This document shows, piece after piece, positions 45,302 through 53,993 of a stretch of 64,000 nt of DNA. The stretch is from Chitinophagaceae bacterium (GTDB lineage Bacteria > Bacteroidota > Bacteroidia > Chitinophagales > Chitinophagaceae), in contig JADKJI010000009.1 in the NCBI GenBank assembly GCA_016721085.1, positions 62,001 through 126,000 of the forward strand, in the 5' to 3' direction. The notes under the pieces were generated by a model, which was not told the DNA's origin, did no database searches, and was given only the letters and a program-made list of their open reading frames with translations. Numbering within the stretch: position 1 is the first letter of the stretch; every line of letters begins with the position of its first letter. The translations under genes and the position numbers were made by a program.

Positions 45302-46327
45302 TCAATGGAGTGGTGGAGTCGCATGGGGCGATTTTGTTTTATTGAGATAGGGTAACAAAACTATGGCAACAAATCCACTTAATAGTATCTGGAAAAACTG
45401 AACGGTCCACATCAGCCAGCCAAAAGCAATTCCCATGCTGAACCGTAGTCCATAAAGGCTCATGGTTTCCTGAACAAAGAGGGGATAGGCGCCAATGCCG
45501 CTAGGAGTCAGAATCATGGCGATGCTTCCGGTAGAGAGAACTGATAAGGAAGGCTTGATGCCGTAAATGGATGTTTCCTCAAGGGCATACATTCCGATTC
45601 TTACGCTTATAAGGTACATGCTCCAAATGAAGACGGTGTGGAAAAGGAACCAGCCTTTTGATTTTATATAACGTACACTGGTAAGTCCATGCCAGATGCC
45701 TTTTAGTATAACCTTGATTTTTTGAATGAATGAGATATGGGCAAATTTTTTCAGCGCATACCAGATTATGATGATTGCTAGTAATACGATAGATCCAACT
45801 ATGATCAATTTTGTTACTGGCACAGAATTTCCTTCAGGCCCCAGGAGTTCTTTTAATTTTGATGAAAGATAGGCTCCAATTATATCGGCTTGTGTTAGGA
45901 AAGAAACAGTAAATACTATAAGAAGACAAATAACATCAAAAGCTCTTTCTGCAACAATGGTCCCAACCAGTTTGTCGGCAGGTACTTTTTCATAACGGGA
46001 GAGTATGGTACATTTCAGCACTTCCCCAAGTCTTGGAACCGCCAAATTGGCCATATACCCAATAAGTACCGCCAGATAGGTATTGGACGTTTTTGGTTTG
46101 TAGCCTAATGGCTCTATCAGGATTTTCCATCTAATAGCGCGGCTCAGGTGACTTGCCAGTAAGGCTATGATTACAGGTAATATAAGGAGATAACGGGTAT
46201 GCAGGAAGGCATTCCTGATATCTACCCAATCTTTCCCTTCGATTTTCCGCAATGACCACCAAACCAGGAAAAGACCAAGCCCCAAAAAAAAAGCGTACTG
46301 CAGAAGGCTCCTGATTTTTTTGTTCAT
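45302..46327 (-). CDS. Flippase-like / LPG_synthase_TM family membrane protein
   Basis: A 341-residue integral membrane protein with about eight helices, of the UPF0104/LPG_synthase_TM family. Family cues: the N-terminal LVWWSLRKIEGKDW, HLSRAIRWKILIEPLG, MANLAVPRLGEVLKCTIL and a late GSIAMILTPSGIGAYPLFVQ. The family includes flippase-like proteins of unproven substrate. It lies between panD and the RfaE-like gene on the same strand. The name does not imply lysyl-phosphatidylglycerol synthesis, because the catalytic soluble domain is missing. Confidence 0.88.
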   Translation of the reverse strand: MNKKIRSLLQYAFFLGLGLFLVWWSLRKIEGKDWVDIRNAFLHTRYLLILPVIIALLASHLSRAIRWKILIEPLGYKPKTSNTYLAVLIGYMANLAVPRLGEVLKCTILSRYEKVPADKLVGTIVAERAFDVICLLIVFTVSFLTQADIIGAYLSSKLKELLGPEGNSVPVTKLIIVGSIVLLAIIIIWYALKKFAHISFIQKIKVILKGIWHGLTSVRYIKSKGWFLFHTVFIWSMYLISVRIGMYALEETSIYGIKPSLSVLSTGSIAMILTPSGIGAYPLFVQETMSLYGLRFSMGIAFGWLMWTVQFFQILLSGFVAIVLLPYLNKTKSPHATPPLH

Positions 46328-46370
46328 ATTGGTTATTAACGAGAGATAAGGTTGCTTTTAATATCTTTTT

Positions 46371-46715
46371 TCAAAGTTTATTATTGTCTTTTGGAAACAC
46401 TACCCAAGGGGTAAAAGTCTTTGCTTTTTCAAAATCCAATGTTGCATAGGATATGATGATTACAATATCTCCCACAGCTCCTTGTCTGGCTGCTGGTCCG
46501 TTTAAGCAGCATACTCCCGACCCTTTCTTCCCTTTTATAAGGTAGGTTTCAATTCGGGTGCCATTGTTCACATTAACTATCTGAACTTTTTCATATTCTA
46601 TTAGGTTGGCGGCTACCATTAAATTTTCATCAAGGGTAAGGCTGCCAACGTAATTAAGGTTAGCTTCTGTAATCACAGCCCTGTGAATTTTGGACTTCAA
46701 TACTTCTATTTCCAT
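46371..46715 (-). CDS. panD: Aspartate 1-decarboxylase
   Basis: A 114-residue pyruvoyl enzyme that makes beta-alanine from aspartate for pantothenate. The self-cleavage site Gly24-Ser25 lies in NYVGSLTLDEN; Lys8-Ile-His11-Arg and YLIKGKKGSGVCCLNGPAA are also typical. Start ATG 46715 (MEIEVLKSKI) fits the family; an in-frame ATG three codons earlier is less likely. panC ends 75 bases upstream on the same strand. The usual family length is about 115-125. Confidence 0.95.
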   Translation of the reverse strand: MEIEVLKSKIHRAVITEANLNYVGSLTLDENLMVAANLIEYEKVQIVNVNNGTRIETYLIKGKKGSGVCCLNGPAARQGAVGDIVIIISYATLDFEKAKTFTPWVVFPKDNNKL

Positions 46716-46789
46716 AAAGAGCACTTTATTTTATAAGATATGAGGTTAAACGTCTGCAAACTATAAAAAGTTCATTGATTGCGGTCTCT

Positions 46790-47638
46790 TCATTTTGAAA
46801 TCACCATATTGTCTATTAGTCTTACTCCGTCAAGAAACGCTGCTATAAGGCATACCATTTCAGAACTGCCATCCCATTCATTTCTGATTTCGAGACTTTT
46901 TGCATTTGCTAAAGTTATGTATTCAATTTGGAAGCCGGTTTTTTCCAATAGGGTATGGGCTTCTTTCAACAAGGAATCAAGATGGCCTTTTTTGAGGTTG
47001 GCGTTTATATATTCAAGAGTTTTATAGATTCCAATTGCCTTCTCCCTTGCTTCAGGGGAGAGTCTCCTGTTTCTACTACTCATGGCAAGGCCATCAGGTT
47101 CCCGGATAGTTGGACAAGTGATCAACTCAATCCTCTTCCCAGTGATATCGAGTAGCCGTTGTACTACCATGCATTGTTGGTAGTCTTTTTGTCCCATGAA
47201 AAGTTTTTCTGGTTCTACAGCATCAAGCAGTCGTTTCATAACCTGGCAAACGCCTTGAAAATGGCCGGGTCGGAATTCTCCTTCCAGTATTTGCTCCAAA
47301 AAGTCCAGGGGATATTTTTCCAGTTGGGCGGTCCCCTCTGGGTAAAGTTCGGTCACATTGGGAAGGAAAAGGATATCTGTATTGGCAGAAGCCAGGAGTT
47401 TGATATCGGTATCCAGGGTTATTGGATATTTTTCAAAGTCCTTTGGGTCGTTGAATTGGGTGGGATTCACGAAAATGCTGCAAACCAACAGGTCGCAAGC
47501 TTTTCTAGCGGTTTCTAAAAGGGAGATGTGACCAGCATGAAGGGCTCCCATAGTAGGAACAAAGCCTATTTTTTTACCATTCATACGCTGTTGGTTCAGG
47601 TAGGATTGCAGAGCATTTATCTTTTTGAATTGGATCAT
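46790..47638 (-). CDS. panC: Pantothenate synthetase
   Basis: A 282-residue enzyme joining pantoate and beta-alanine with ATP. The nucleotide-binding VPTMGALHAGHISLLETAR and FMGQKDYQQCMVVQRL motifs are intact, together with REPDGLAMSSRNRRLS. It precedes panD on the same strand, giving the last two steps of pantothenate synthesis in one unit. It is divergent from the GT5-domain gene, a neighbourhood seen commonly in this phylum (family knowledge, not checked here). Confidence 0.96.
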   Translation of the reverse strand: MIQFKKINALQSYLNQQRMNGKKIGFVPTMGALHAGHISLLETARKACDLLVCSIFVNPTQFNDPKDFEKYPITLDTDIKLLASANTDILFLPNVTELYPEGTAQLEKYPLDFLEQILEGEFRPGHFQGVCQVMKRLLDAVEPEKLFMGQKDYQQCMVVQRLLDITGKRIELITCPTIREPDGLAMSSRNRRLSPEAREKAIGIYKTLEYINANLKKGHLDSLLKEAHTLLEKTGFQIEYITLANAKSLEIRNEWDGSSEMVCLIAAFLDGVRLIDNMVISK

Positions 47639-47671
47639 TTTTGCTTGTTTTAGATGACTGCTTGGGTATCA

Positions 47672-47704
47672 AACCCTAAATACGGTAAAAAAACCTTAAC
47701 TTTG
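47672..47704 (+). promoter_or_regulatory. Bacteroidota-type promoter for the GT5-domain gene
   Basis: TTG at 47672-47674 and TAACTTTG (TAnnTTTG) at 47697-47704, spaced by 22 bases. The start would be about 60-65 bases before the ATG at 47777. The region also contains the panC start on the other strand. Confidence 0.65.
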
Positions 47705-47776
47705 CCCGCCTTTACAGGCTCCTCGTGGCTTGTAGAATTCGGGCTGGTGAAGGTTTTTTAATCAATCTGATTCATA

Positions 47777-48589
47777 ATGCTGACAAAGAAAAGAATTTTA
47801 TTTATTGCTAACGAAATGTCTCCCTATCTGGAACTTACAGAGTTTTCGGAGATTGTGAACAGGTTGGCTATAAAATCTAACGACACAGGATTTGAAGTTC
47901 GTTGTATTATGCCTCGATTCGGTGTAATTAATGAAAGAAGACACAGGTTACATGAAGTGGTTAGGTTGTCTGGGATTAATGTTTCGGTGGAAAACGACGA
48001 TTTCCCACTTCAGATTAAGGTAGCTTCTTTGCCAAACGCCCGTTTACAGGTTTATTTTCTGGATAATGAGGATCTTTTCAAGAGGAAGTTCATCTTTCAT
48101 GATGAACAAGAGAAATGGTTTGATGATAATGCATTACGTACAGTATTCTTCTGTAAAGGTGCTTTGGAAACGGTTAAGAAATTCGGTTGGCCTCCAGATA
48201 TCATTCATTGCAGTGGTTGGATGACGAGCCTTATTCCATTGTTTTTAAAGACTGCATATAAGAAAGAGCCGGTATTTGCACATAGTAAAGTTGTGTACAC
48301 CCTTGGCTCGAATAGTTTCAAGGAGAAGCTTGGTCCGTCTTTATTGAAGCTTGCCAAAATCAATCCTATAATTAAGGATAAGGATTTAGAAGCTTTCAAG
48401 GATACTACCAATGTTGCCATGATGAAGGGTGGTGCCACATATGCAGATGCCATCAGTTTTGGAGCTGAAAAAGTTGACAAGAAATTAGTGGAGGAGTTTG
48501 GTAAAGTGAAGGGCAAGAAAGTGTTAGCTTTTAATGCGGCAAGTGATTTAACAGACTATTTACAAATGTATACCGACCTTGCCAAGTAG
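47777..48589 (+). CDS. GT5-like N-terminal-domain protein (truncated glycogen synthase homolog)
   Basis: A 270-residue protein matching only the N-terminal Rossmann domain of starch/glycogen synthase. KKRILFIANEMSPYLELTEF aligns with the start of GlgA, but the KAGGL ADP-glucose motif is replaced by LTEFSEIV. GWPPDIIHCSGWMTSLIPLF matches the GlgA DIIHVHDHHT region. The C-terminal catalytic Rossmann domain is absent, so it is unlikely to be an active synthase. The gene is intact, has a good promoter and is followed 38 bases later by a DUF4270 lipoprotein gene. A binding or regulatory role is inferred. It is not a fragment of the intact glgA at 6847. Confidence 0.85.
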   Translation: MLTKKRILFIANEMSPYLELTEFSEIVNRLAIKSNDTGFEVRCIMPRFGVINERRHRLHEVVRLSGINVSVENDDFPLQIKVASLPNARLQVYFLDNEDLFKRKFIFHDEQEKWFDDNALRTVFFCKGALETVKKFGWPPDIIHCSGWMTSLIPLFLKTAYKKEPVFAHSKVVYTLGSNSFKEKLGPSLLKLAKINPIIKDKDLEAFKDTTNVAMMKGGATYADAISFGAEKVDKKLVEEFGKVKGKKVLAFNAASDLTDYLQMYTDLAK

Positions 48590-48627
48590 GTATAATTTCT
48601 TGTAACCCATATCAATTTTTCGATCTA

Positions 48628-50070
48628 GTGAAGCGACTACTTTTTGTTTCTGCTGCCCTTTGTGTTGTGCTGGTATACTCCTGCAAAAAAATAGATACCA
48701 CTGAGATCGGAGGCGATCTTATTCCTGCAGTTGATAATGTAAACACATTTGACACGGTATTGGATGTTATCTCTGACAACTTCTTGTTAGATGATTCTGC
48801 CCGTATCCTCAATTCAGAAGATCATGCATTAGGTATTATTGCGAATGACCCAGAGTTTGGAAAAACCAATGCTACCATTTACTTCTCGTTAACCCCAGCT
48901 GGGTATGGAACACATCCATTCGCAAAGAAGGACAGTGTTTTAGTATTTGATTCCGTTGTTTTAGCTCTTGATTATAAATCAACTTATGGAGATTCATTGT
49001 TGTCAAAACAACAAGTAGATGTTCATGAGATTGACTTTGACGCTAACTTTCAAGATAACATATACGGGTTTAGAGCTGATACAGCAGATGTGCCTTATTC
49101 TTTAACAGTATTAGGATCCAAAATAATAGATTTTGGCAAGTTAAGAGATAGCGTTTTTGACATTCATAAAAGGGATACTTTAAAGTTGAAAAACCAGTTA
49201 CGAATTCCTTTGAGTTTGGGCCTTGCTAACCGATTCCTATCTTATGATACTTCGAACGCGTATAAAAATGATTCAACTTTTAGAACCTTGTTTCGTGGTT
49301 TCGCTCTAAAGATAAATGAAGGCGCTTCCCCTCTAAAGAATGCATTGGCATACTTTTCTTTAAATAGTGCCAAGACCAGATTGTACTTTTATTACAGGGT
49401 TAAAAATGGCGCAGCAATTACTGATACACTGGTAACAGAATTTGGTTTTTATTCCTTTAATTCTGCAAATATCAATACAGTACGCAGAACAAATAGTAAC
49501 AATTACCTGGCTTATCTTAATAATGGTAATCCTGATGATAATCTGGTTTTCTTGCAATCATCACCTGGTTCCTATGCTACCTTGAAGATTCCGGGTTTGA
49601 AAGGATTGTCAAACAGAATCATTCATAGGGCAGAGCTTATTGCTGAAGTAGTTCCAACAATTGATGAGAATTTATACACGAAACCGGGAAGCCTTTTTGT
49701 AGATGCTATTGATACCGCCAAGTCGCGTATTATCACTATTCCTTACGACTTCAGTTATGAGAATAATTTCCAGGCATTGTTCGGAGGGTTGGTTAGCAAC
49801 AATGTTTATAATTTCAATATTTCGCGATATGTTCAGGGTATTATAACACGAAAAGAAAAGGATTACACTCTTCGTATTTCGGCCCCATATAGGACAAATG
49901 CCACGGAAATAACATCAACTAGAGGAGAGTTGACACCGGCTCCTCCAGCAGCTCTAACCGGGCTCTCTTTGAACAAGCCTATTGGAAGTGGTAGATTGGT
50001 TTTGGCTGGTGGTTCTTATGCCAACAGAGCTAAAAGGATGAGGGTTCGGATAATTTATTCCAAAATTTAG
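48628..50070 (+). CDS. DUF4270 family lipoprotein
   Basis: A 480-residue lipoprotein beginning at GTG 48628. The lipobox is VLVYSC (Cys about residue 19), followed by KKIDTTEIGGDLIPAVDNVNTF, typical of DUF4270. The remainder is beta-rich, with pairs such as NDPEFGKTNATIYFSLTP. DUF4270 proteins occur in Bacteroidota and are located at the outer membrane; function unknown. The GTG start is supported because it gives the right distance to the lipobox and no ATG lies nearby. Confidence 0.9.
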   Translation: MKRLLFVSAALCVVLVYSCKKIDTTEIGGDLIPAVDNVNTFDTVLDVISDNFLLDDSARILNSEDHALGIIANDPEFGKTNATIYFSLTPAGYGTHPFAKKDSVLVFDSVVLALDYKSTYGDSLLSKQQVDVHEIDFDANFQDNIYGFRADTADVPYSLTVLGSKIIDFGKLRDSVFDIHKRDTLKLKNQLRIPLSLGLANRFLSYDTSNAYKNDSTFRTLFRGFALKINEGASPLKNALAYFSLNSAKTRLYFYYRVKNGAAITDTLVTEFGFYSFNSANINTVRRTNSNNYLAYLNNGNPDDNLVFLQSSPGSYATLKIPGLKGLSNRIIHRAELIAEVVPTIDENLYTKPGSLFVDAIDTAKSRIITIPYDFSYENNFQALFGGLVSNNVYNFNISRYVQGIITRKEKDYTLRISAPYRTNATEITSTRGELTPAPPAALTGLSLNKPIGSGRLVLAGGSYANRAKRMRVRIIYSKI

Positions 50071-50089
50071 TTTTTGTCAATACGTCTAT

Positions 50090-50097
50090 TATCTTTG
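50090..50097 (+). promoter_or_regulatory. Probable -7 element for metK
   Basis: TATCTTTG (TAnnTTTG) 42 bases before the metK ATG. A TTTTTG at 50071-50076 lies upstream but only 13 bases away, shorter than the usual spacer, so the -33 element is uncertain. The leader is too short for a known SAM riboswitch, and I see none. Confidence 0.55.
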
Positions 50098-50139
50098 CGC
50101 CTGAATTTTCAGGTACTAACTCTATATTAAATACTCATT

Positions 50140-51420
50140 ATGCCTTATTTATTTACTTCCGAAAGCGTTTCTGAAGGTCATCCTGATAAAGTGGCTGATC
50201 AGATTTCTGATGCCCTTATTGATAATTTCCTTGCTTATGACCCACAGTCTAAAGTAGCCTGCGAAACACTGGTTACTACTGGTCAGGTTGTTCTGGCTGG
50301 TGAAGTGAAATCAAAATCATATCTGGATGTTCAGGATATCGCCCGCGAAGTTATTCGCCAAATTGGCTACACAAAGGCTGAATACATGTTCGAAGCGAAT
50401 TCATGCGGTATCTTCTCGGCTATTCACGAACAGAGTGCTGATATTAACCGTGGTGTTGACCGTTCTGTTAAGAAGCTGAATTTTGAAGCTAAAGCGAATG
50501 CACAGGGTGCTGGTGACCAGGGTATGATGTTCGGCTATGCTACAACAGAGACCGACAACTATATGCCTTTGGCCCTTGACCTTGCACATAAGATATTGCA
50601 GGAAATGTCTAAGACACGTCGTGCTGGTAAGGAATTGAAATACCTGCGCCCAGATGCAAAAAGCCAGGTTACCATTGAATATAACGATCATAACCAACCA
50701 ATCAGGATCGATACGATAGTAGTTTCTACACAGCATGATGATTTCGATACAGATAAGAAGATGTTGGATCAAATCCGTCAGGATATCATCAATATCATCA
50801 TCCCAAGGGTCATCAAACAATTGAAGCCTTCCTTGCGTAAGCTGTTCAATGACAAGATAACTTATCATATCAACCCAACTGGAAAGTTTGTAATTGGTGG
50901 TCCTCATGGTGACACAGGACTTACTGGCCGTAAGATCATTGTTGATACTTATGGTGGTAAGGGTGCACATGGTGGTGGTGCCTTTAGTGGTAAAGACCCT
51001 AGCAAGGTTGACCGTTCTGCAGCCTATGCTACCCGTCACATTGCCAAGAACCTCGTAGCTGCTGGTGTATGTGATGAGGTATTGGTACAGGTTTCTTATG
51101 CTATCGGTGTTGCAAAACCTTGTGGTTTGTATGTAAACACATATGGTACTTCTAAAGTTGATTTACCTGATGGAGAGATTGCACGTATAGTTGAGCAGAT
51201 TTTCGATATGCGTCCTTATGCTATCGAACAACGCTTCAAACTTCGTAACCCAATCTACTCAGAAACTGCTGCATATGGTCATATGGGTCGCGAACCAAAA
51301 GTGGTAACTAAGGTTTTCAACAAGGGTAAGGAGAATGAGAAAAAAGTTGAAGTAGAATTGTTTACCTGGGAGAAACTGGACTATGTGAACAAGGTTAAAA
51401 AGGCCTTCGGCATCAAATAA
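50140..51420 (+). CDS. metK: S-adenosylmethionine synthetase
   Basis: A 426-residue enzyme that makes SAM from methionine and ATP. Signatures visible: ESVSEGHPDKVADQISDA at the N-terminus, the catalytic loop GAGDQGMMFGYA and GGGAFSGKDPSKVDRSAAY in the central domain. It is longer than the E. coli enzyme (384) owing to a C-terminal extension and an inserted segment near residue 200, as in other Bacteroidota. Closed by a terminator at 51443. Confidence 0.98.
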   Translation: MPYLFTSESVSEGHPDKVADQISDALIDNFLAYDPQSKVACETLVTTGQVVLAGEVKSKSYLDVQDIAREVIRQIGYTKAEYMFEANSCGIFSAIHEQSADINRGVDRSVKKLNFEAKANAQGAGDQGMMFGYATTETDNYMPLALDLAHKILQEMSKTRRAGKELKYLRPDAKSQVTIEYNDHNQPIRIDTIVVSTQHDDFDTDKKMLDQIRQDIINIIIPRVIKQLKPSLRKLFNDKITYHINPTGKFVIGGPHGDTGLTGRKIIVDTYGGKGAHGGGAFSGKDPSKVDRSAAYATRHIAKNLVAAGVCDEVLVQVSYAIGVAKPCGLYVNTYGTSKVDLPDGEIARIVEQIFDMRPYAIEQRFKLRNPIYSETAAYGHMGREPKVVTKVFNKGKENEKKVEVELFTWEKLDYVNKVKKAFGIK

Positions 51421-51442
51421 ATTATCCCTTTATTTAAAATAG

Positions 51443-51474
51443 TATCCCGCTTCTTAGCGGGATATTTTATTTTT
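51443..51474 (+). terminator. Intrinsic terminator after metK
   Basis: A TATCCCGC / GCGGGATA stem (51443-51450 with 51457-51464) with a TTCTTA loop is followed by TTTTATTTTT. It ends five bases before the NUDIX ATG at 51479, which must therefore use readthrough or a promoter overlapping the hairpin. Confidence 0.85.
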
Positions 51475-51478
51475 GGAC

Positions 51479-52039
51479 ATGTCTACTACTCAAAATCCCT
51501 GGACTGTTTTAAGCAGTAAGCTGGAGTATGAAAATCCCTGGATTGCCGTAACGGAATACCAGGTGCTAAATCCTTCGGGGGGTAATGGCATTTATGGTAA
51601 AGTACATTTCAAGAATATTGCCGTTGGCGTTTTGCCAATTGATGCTTCCTTGAATACCTGGTTAGTGGGCCAATACCGATTTGTATTAAATCAATATAGT
51701 TGGGAAATGCCGGAAGGTGGAGGGGCAATGGATACTGACCCATTAGATTCTGCAAAGCGTGAATTATTGGAGGAGACGGGACTGGTGGCAGCTAACTGGC
51801 AACCATTGTTAACTATGCATTTGTCGAATTCGGTATCAGATGAGTTAGCTATAATATTTCTGGCGCGGGAGCTTAGGCAGGAAACCGCTTCACCAGAAGA
51901 AACAGAGCAATTAGCCATTCGTAAATTGCATTTCGAAGAAGTTTATAGAATGGTACAACAAGGTGAGATAACAGATTCTATGACGGTGGCTGCTGTACTT
52001 AAATTTAAATTAATGTTATTAGATGGACAGATATCCTAA
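51479..52039 (+). CDS. NUDIX hydrolase
   Basis: A 186-residue NUDIX protein, ADP-ribose pyrophosphatase-like. The Nudix box reads MPEGGGAMDTDPLDSAKREL followed by LEETGL, with a one- or two-residue expansion. The ATG at 51479 is chosen over the TTG two codons earlier. It overlaps the start of rlmB by 17 bases, so the two are translationally coupled. It is similar in size and box to the NUDIX protein at 31730 but not adjacent to similar genes. Confidence 0.88.
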   Translation: MSTTQNPWTVLSSKLEYENPWIAVTEYQVLNPSGGNGIYGKVHFKNIAVGVLPIDASLNTWLVGQYRFVLNQYSWEMPEGGGAMDTDPLDSAKRELLEETGLVAANWQPLLTMHLSNSVSDELAIIFLARELRQETASPEETEQLAIRKLHFEEVYRMVQQGEITDSMTVAAVLKFKLMLLDGQIS

Positions 52040-52790
52040 AAGAGCTCCGGCTCCGAAGCAGAATACGTTGGTGATTGGTCGTCAGCCTTTGATAGAAGCG
52101 ATGACAGGTGGCCGTTCGATAGACAAGATATTATTCCAACAGGGAGTTAGTGGCGAATCGATTGGTGAAATAAGAAAACTGGCAAAAGAGGCTAATATAC
52201 CAATACAGCAGGTGCCTGCCGAGAAACTCAATTTCATGACCAGAGCGAATCATCAGGGTGTGATAGCTATCGCTGGTTTGATAAGTTATATGGATCTGCA
52301 ACAAGTAGTGGATCATGTGGTAGCAGAAGGGAAAGTTCCATTGTTTATTATGCTTGATGGGGTTACGGATGTGCGAAATATTGGGGGTATTGCCCGCACA
52401 GCTTTATGTTGCGGAGCACAGGCATTGATTATTCCCGATAAAGGGGTAGGGGCATTAAATGAAGAAGCATTGAAATCTTCTGCTGGTGCATTGGAAAAAA
52501 TCAATGTATGCAGGGTGGGCAGTTTGATGAAAGCCGTTGACCTTTTACACCTCAATGGAATAAAAGTTTACGCCAGCGAAATGACTGCTGCTGTTCCGGT
52601 ATATGAAGCAAATCTTACTGAACCAAGTTGCATAGTTATGGGTTCGGAAGATAAAGGGGTATTCCAGCCCTTATTAAAGATCTGTGATCAGGCAATTAAG
52701 ATTCCTATGGATGGTGATTTTGAATCATTGAATGTTTCGGTAGCAGCTGGAATGATTTTGTATGAAGTGATGAAACAGAGGAGTTCTTGA
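52023..52790 (+). CDS. rlmB: SpoU/TrmH family RNA 2'-O-methyltransferase (RlmB-like)
   Basis: A 255-residue SPOUT methyltransferase. A short N-terminal substrate-binding domain (residues 15-90, LVIGRQPLIEAMTGGRSIDK) precedes the knotted catalytic domain. Its three motifs are visible: VRNIGGIARTALCCGA, CIVMGSEDKGV and IPMDGDFESLNVSVAAGMIL. RlmB methylates G2251 of 23S rRNA in the peptidyl-transferase centre; assignment to this exact target follows from similarity and length only. Confidence 0.9.
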   Translation: MDRYPKRAPAPKQNTLVIGRQPLIEAMTGGRSIDKILFQQGVSGESIGEIRKLAKEANIPIQQVPAEKLNFMTRANHQGVIAIAGLISYMDLQQVVDHVVAEGKVPLFIMLDGVTDVRNIGGIARTALCCGAQALIIPDKGVGALNEEALKSSAGALEKINVCRVGSLMKAVDLLHLNGIKVYASEMTAAVPVYEANLTEPSCIVMGSEDKGVFQPLLKICDQAIKIPMDGDFESLNVSVAAGMILYEVMKQRSS

Positions 52791-53054
52791 TAATACAAAA
52801 GTCAAAAGTAAAAAATGGGGAGAGAATGATTACATATAGTGTAATTAATTATCTAATTACAAAGGATGTAAGATTTTCTGTAAAAGCGTTTGAAACATTT
52901 AATTAGCTATTAAGCCGTTCGCAACTTATTAGAAGTACAGGTGAAAAGGACAAGATCAAATTTTTCAGTGCCCACGCGTAAAGGCCAATATGCTCAAGAA
53001 GTAGTTTTTATTTTTGGATAAATAAATGCCTTTTAATTATTGTAAGGTATTTTG
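52791..53054. other. Intergenic stretch without a visible gene
   Basis: A 264-base AT-rich gap between convergent genes (rlmB and the 53055 gene). I see no repeat words, no strong hairpin and no coding frame. A TATTTTTG match lies at 53009-53016 on the plus strand but leads into no gene, so I do not call it a promoter. Confidence 0.5.
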
Positions 53055-53957
53055 TTATCTGAATCGCATTCTGTACGCTATTGTAGCACTTATGTACAGA
53101 TTGTCGCGTGTTTTTTCTGTAGCGTAATATTTTTCTGGGGCATCTACAATCCCAAACCTGAATTTACGCATAATTGAATGGCCTGCTTCTGCAAGTATCA
53201 CGATTCTCTTTTTTATATAGGTTGCTGCAAAAACCCCCAATTGGTTTTCATCTATCCTGATAAAGGTTGACTTAGGAGTAGAATTTCCTGGTATGTTATA
53301 GGCATAAGAATTCGTTATAGCCCTGAAAGTAGCCCCATAGTAAAACCATTCAGCTGCCTTATGTTCGTAGGTGATACTACCAGGTAACACCCCAAAGAGA
53401 TTGTTTTTCTTGTTTATCTGCCAGTCAATTCCAGCCAGTAACATAAAGAAAGGTCCTGAAAATTCACTGTTATAATACAATCCAAACCGATATATTAAGT
53501 TGGCTTTTTTCTTATAAGACAGAAAGCTAAAACCACCGAATTGCAGGAACTCTTTTTTCAATAATGAATTTCCACTTCCATTCCAGCGTATAGTGGGTGT
53601 AATGGTGATGGCCCATTTTTTTGAAAGTGGTTTTATGAAATAGAGGGGGAGTGCTAATGAGGTAACATTATTGGGAAGGTCTTGTTGGGATGACACATTC
53701 ACATGCCAGTTTTCCAGGATAGGGTTGAAGACAAGCATTGAACTGTCTTTTTTAAACACAAGAGGCAAATTGAGCTGGCCATTAATAAATGTGAAGGTAT
53801 TGAGTAAATTCTTTTTATTATGAATACCTGCATCAGGACTATAAACATATTTTGACTGGAAAATATCGATATAAGGTTGCGCAATTAAGCTGCCTGAAAA
53901 AAACAGCATACCGCTAATCAACGTTATATCTTTTCTGAATATGTATTTAAGAATCAT
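53055..53957 (-). CDS. Outer-membrane beta-barrel protein, DUF6268-like
   Basis: A 300-residue protein with a signal peptide (about 1-26, ending SLIAQ) and a body of alternating strands ending in the aromatic-terminated ISATIAYRMRFR, typical of outer-membrane barrels. The repeated SLALPLYFIKPLSKKWAITITP, NNLFGVLPGSITYEHKAAEW and FIRIDENQLGVFA segments resemble DUF6268. No function is known. It is the last of four minus-strand genes that all look surface-exposed. Confidence 0.72.
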   Translation of the reverse strand: MILKYIFRKDITLISGMLFFSGSLIAQPYIDIFQSKYVYSPDAGIHNKKNLLNTFTFINGQLNLPLVFKKDSSMLVFNPILENWHVNVSSQQDLPNNVTSLALPLYFIKPLSKKWAITITPTIRWNGSGNSLLKKEFLQFGGFSFLSYKKKANLIYRFGLYYNSEFSGPFFMLLAGIDWQINKKNNLFGVLPGSITYEHKAAEWFYYGATFRAITNSYAYNIPGNSTPKSTFIRIDENQLGVFAATYIKKRIVILAEAGHSIMRKFRFGIVDAPEKYYATEKTRDNLYISATIAYRMRFR

Positions 53958-53993
53958 TTTAAAATTATTTTTCAGCCGTATGTTTTTTCGTTT

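Noticed and set aside
50098..50139. SAM riboswitch before metK
   Set aside because: The leader between the -7 element and ATG is about 42 bases, too short, and has no recognisable helices.
50401..51039. 212-codon frame antisense to metK
   Set aside because: Shadow frame; metK on the plus strand is intact and highly conserved.
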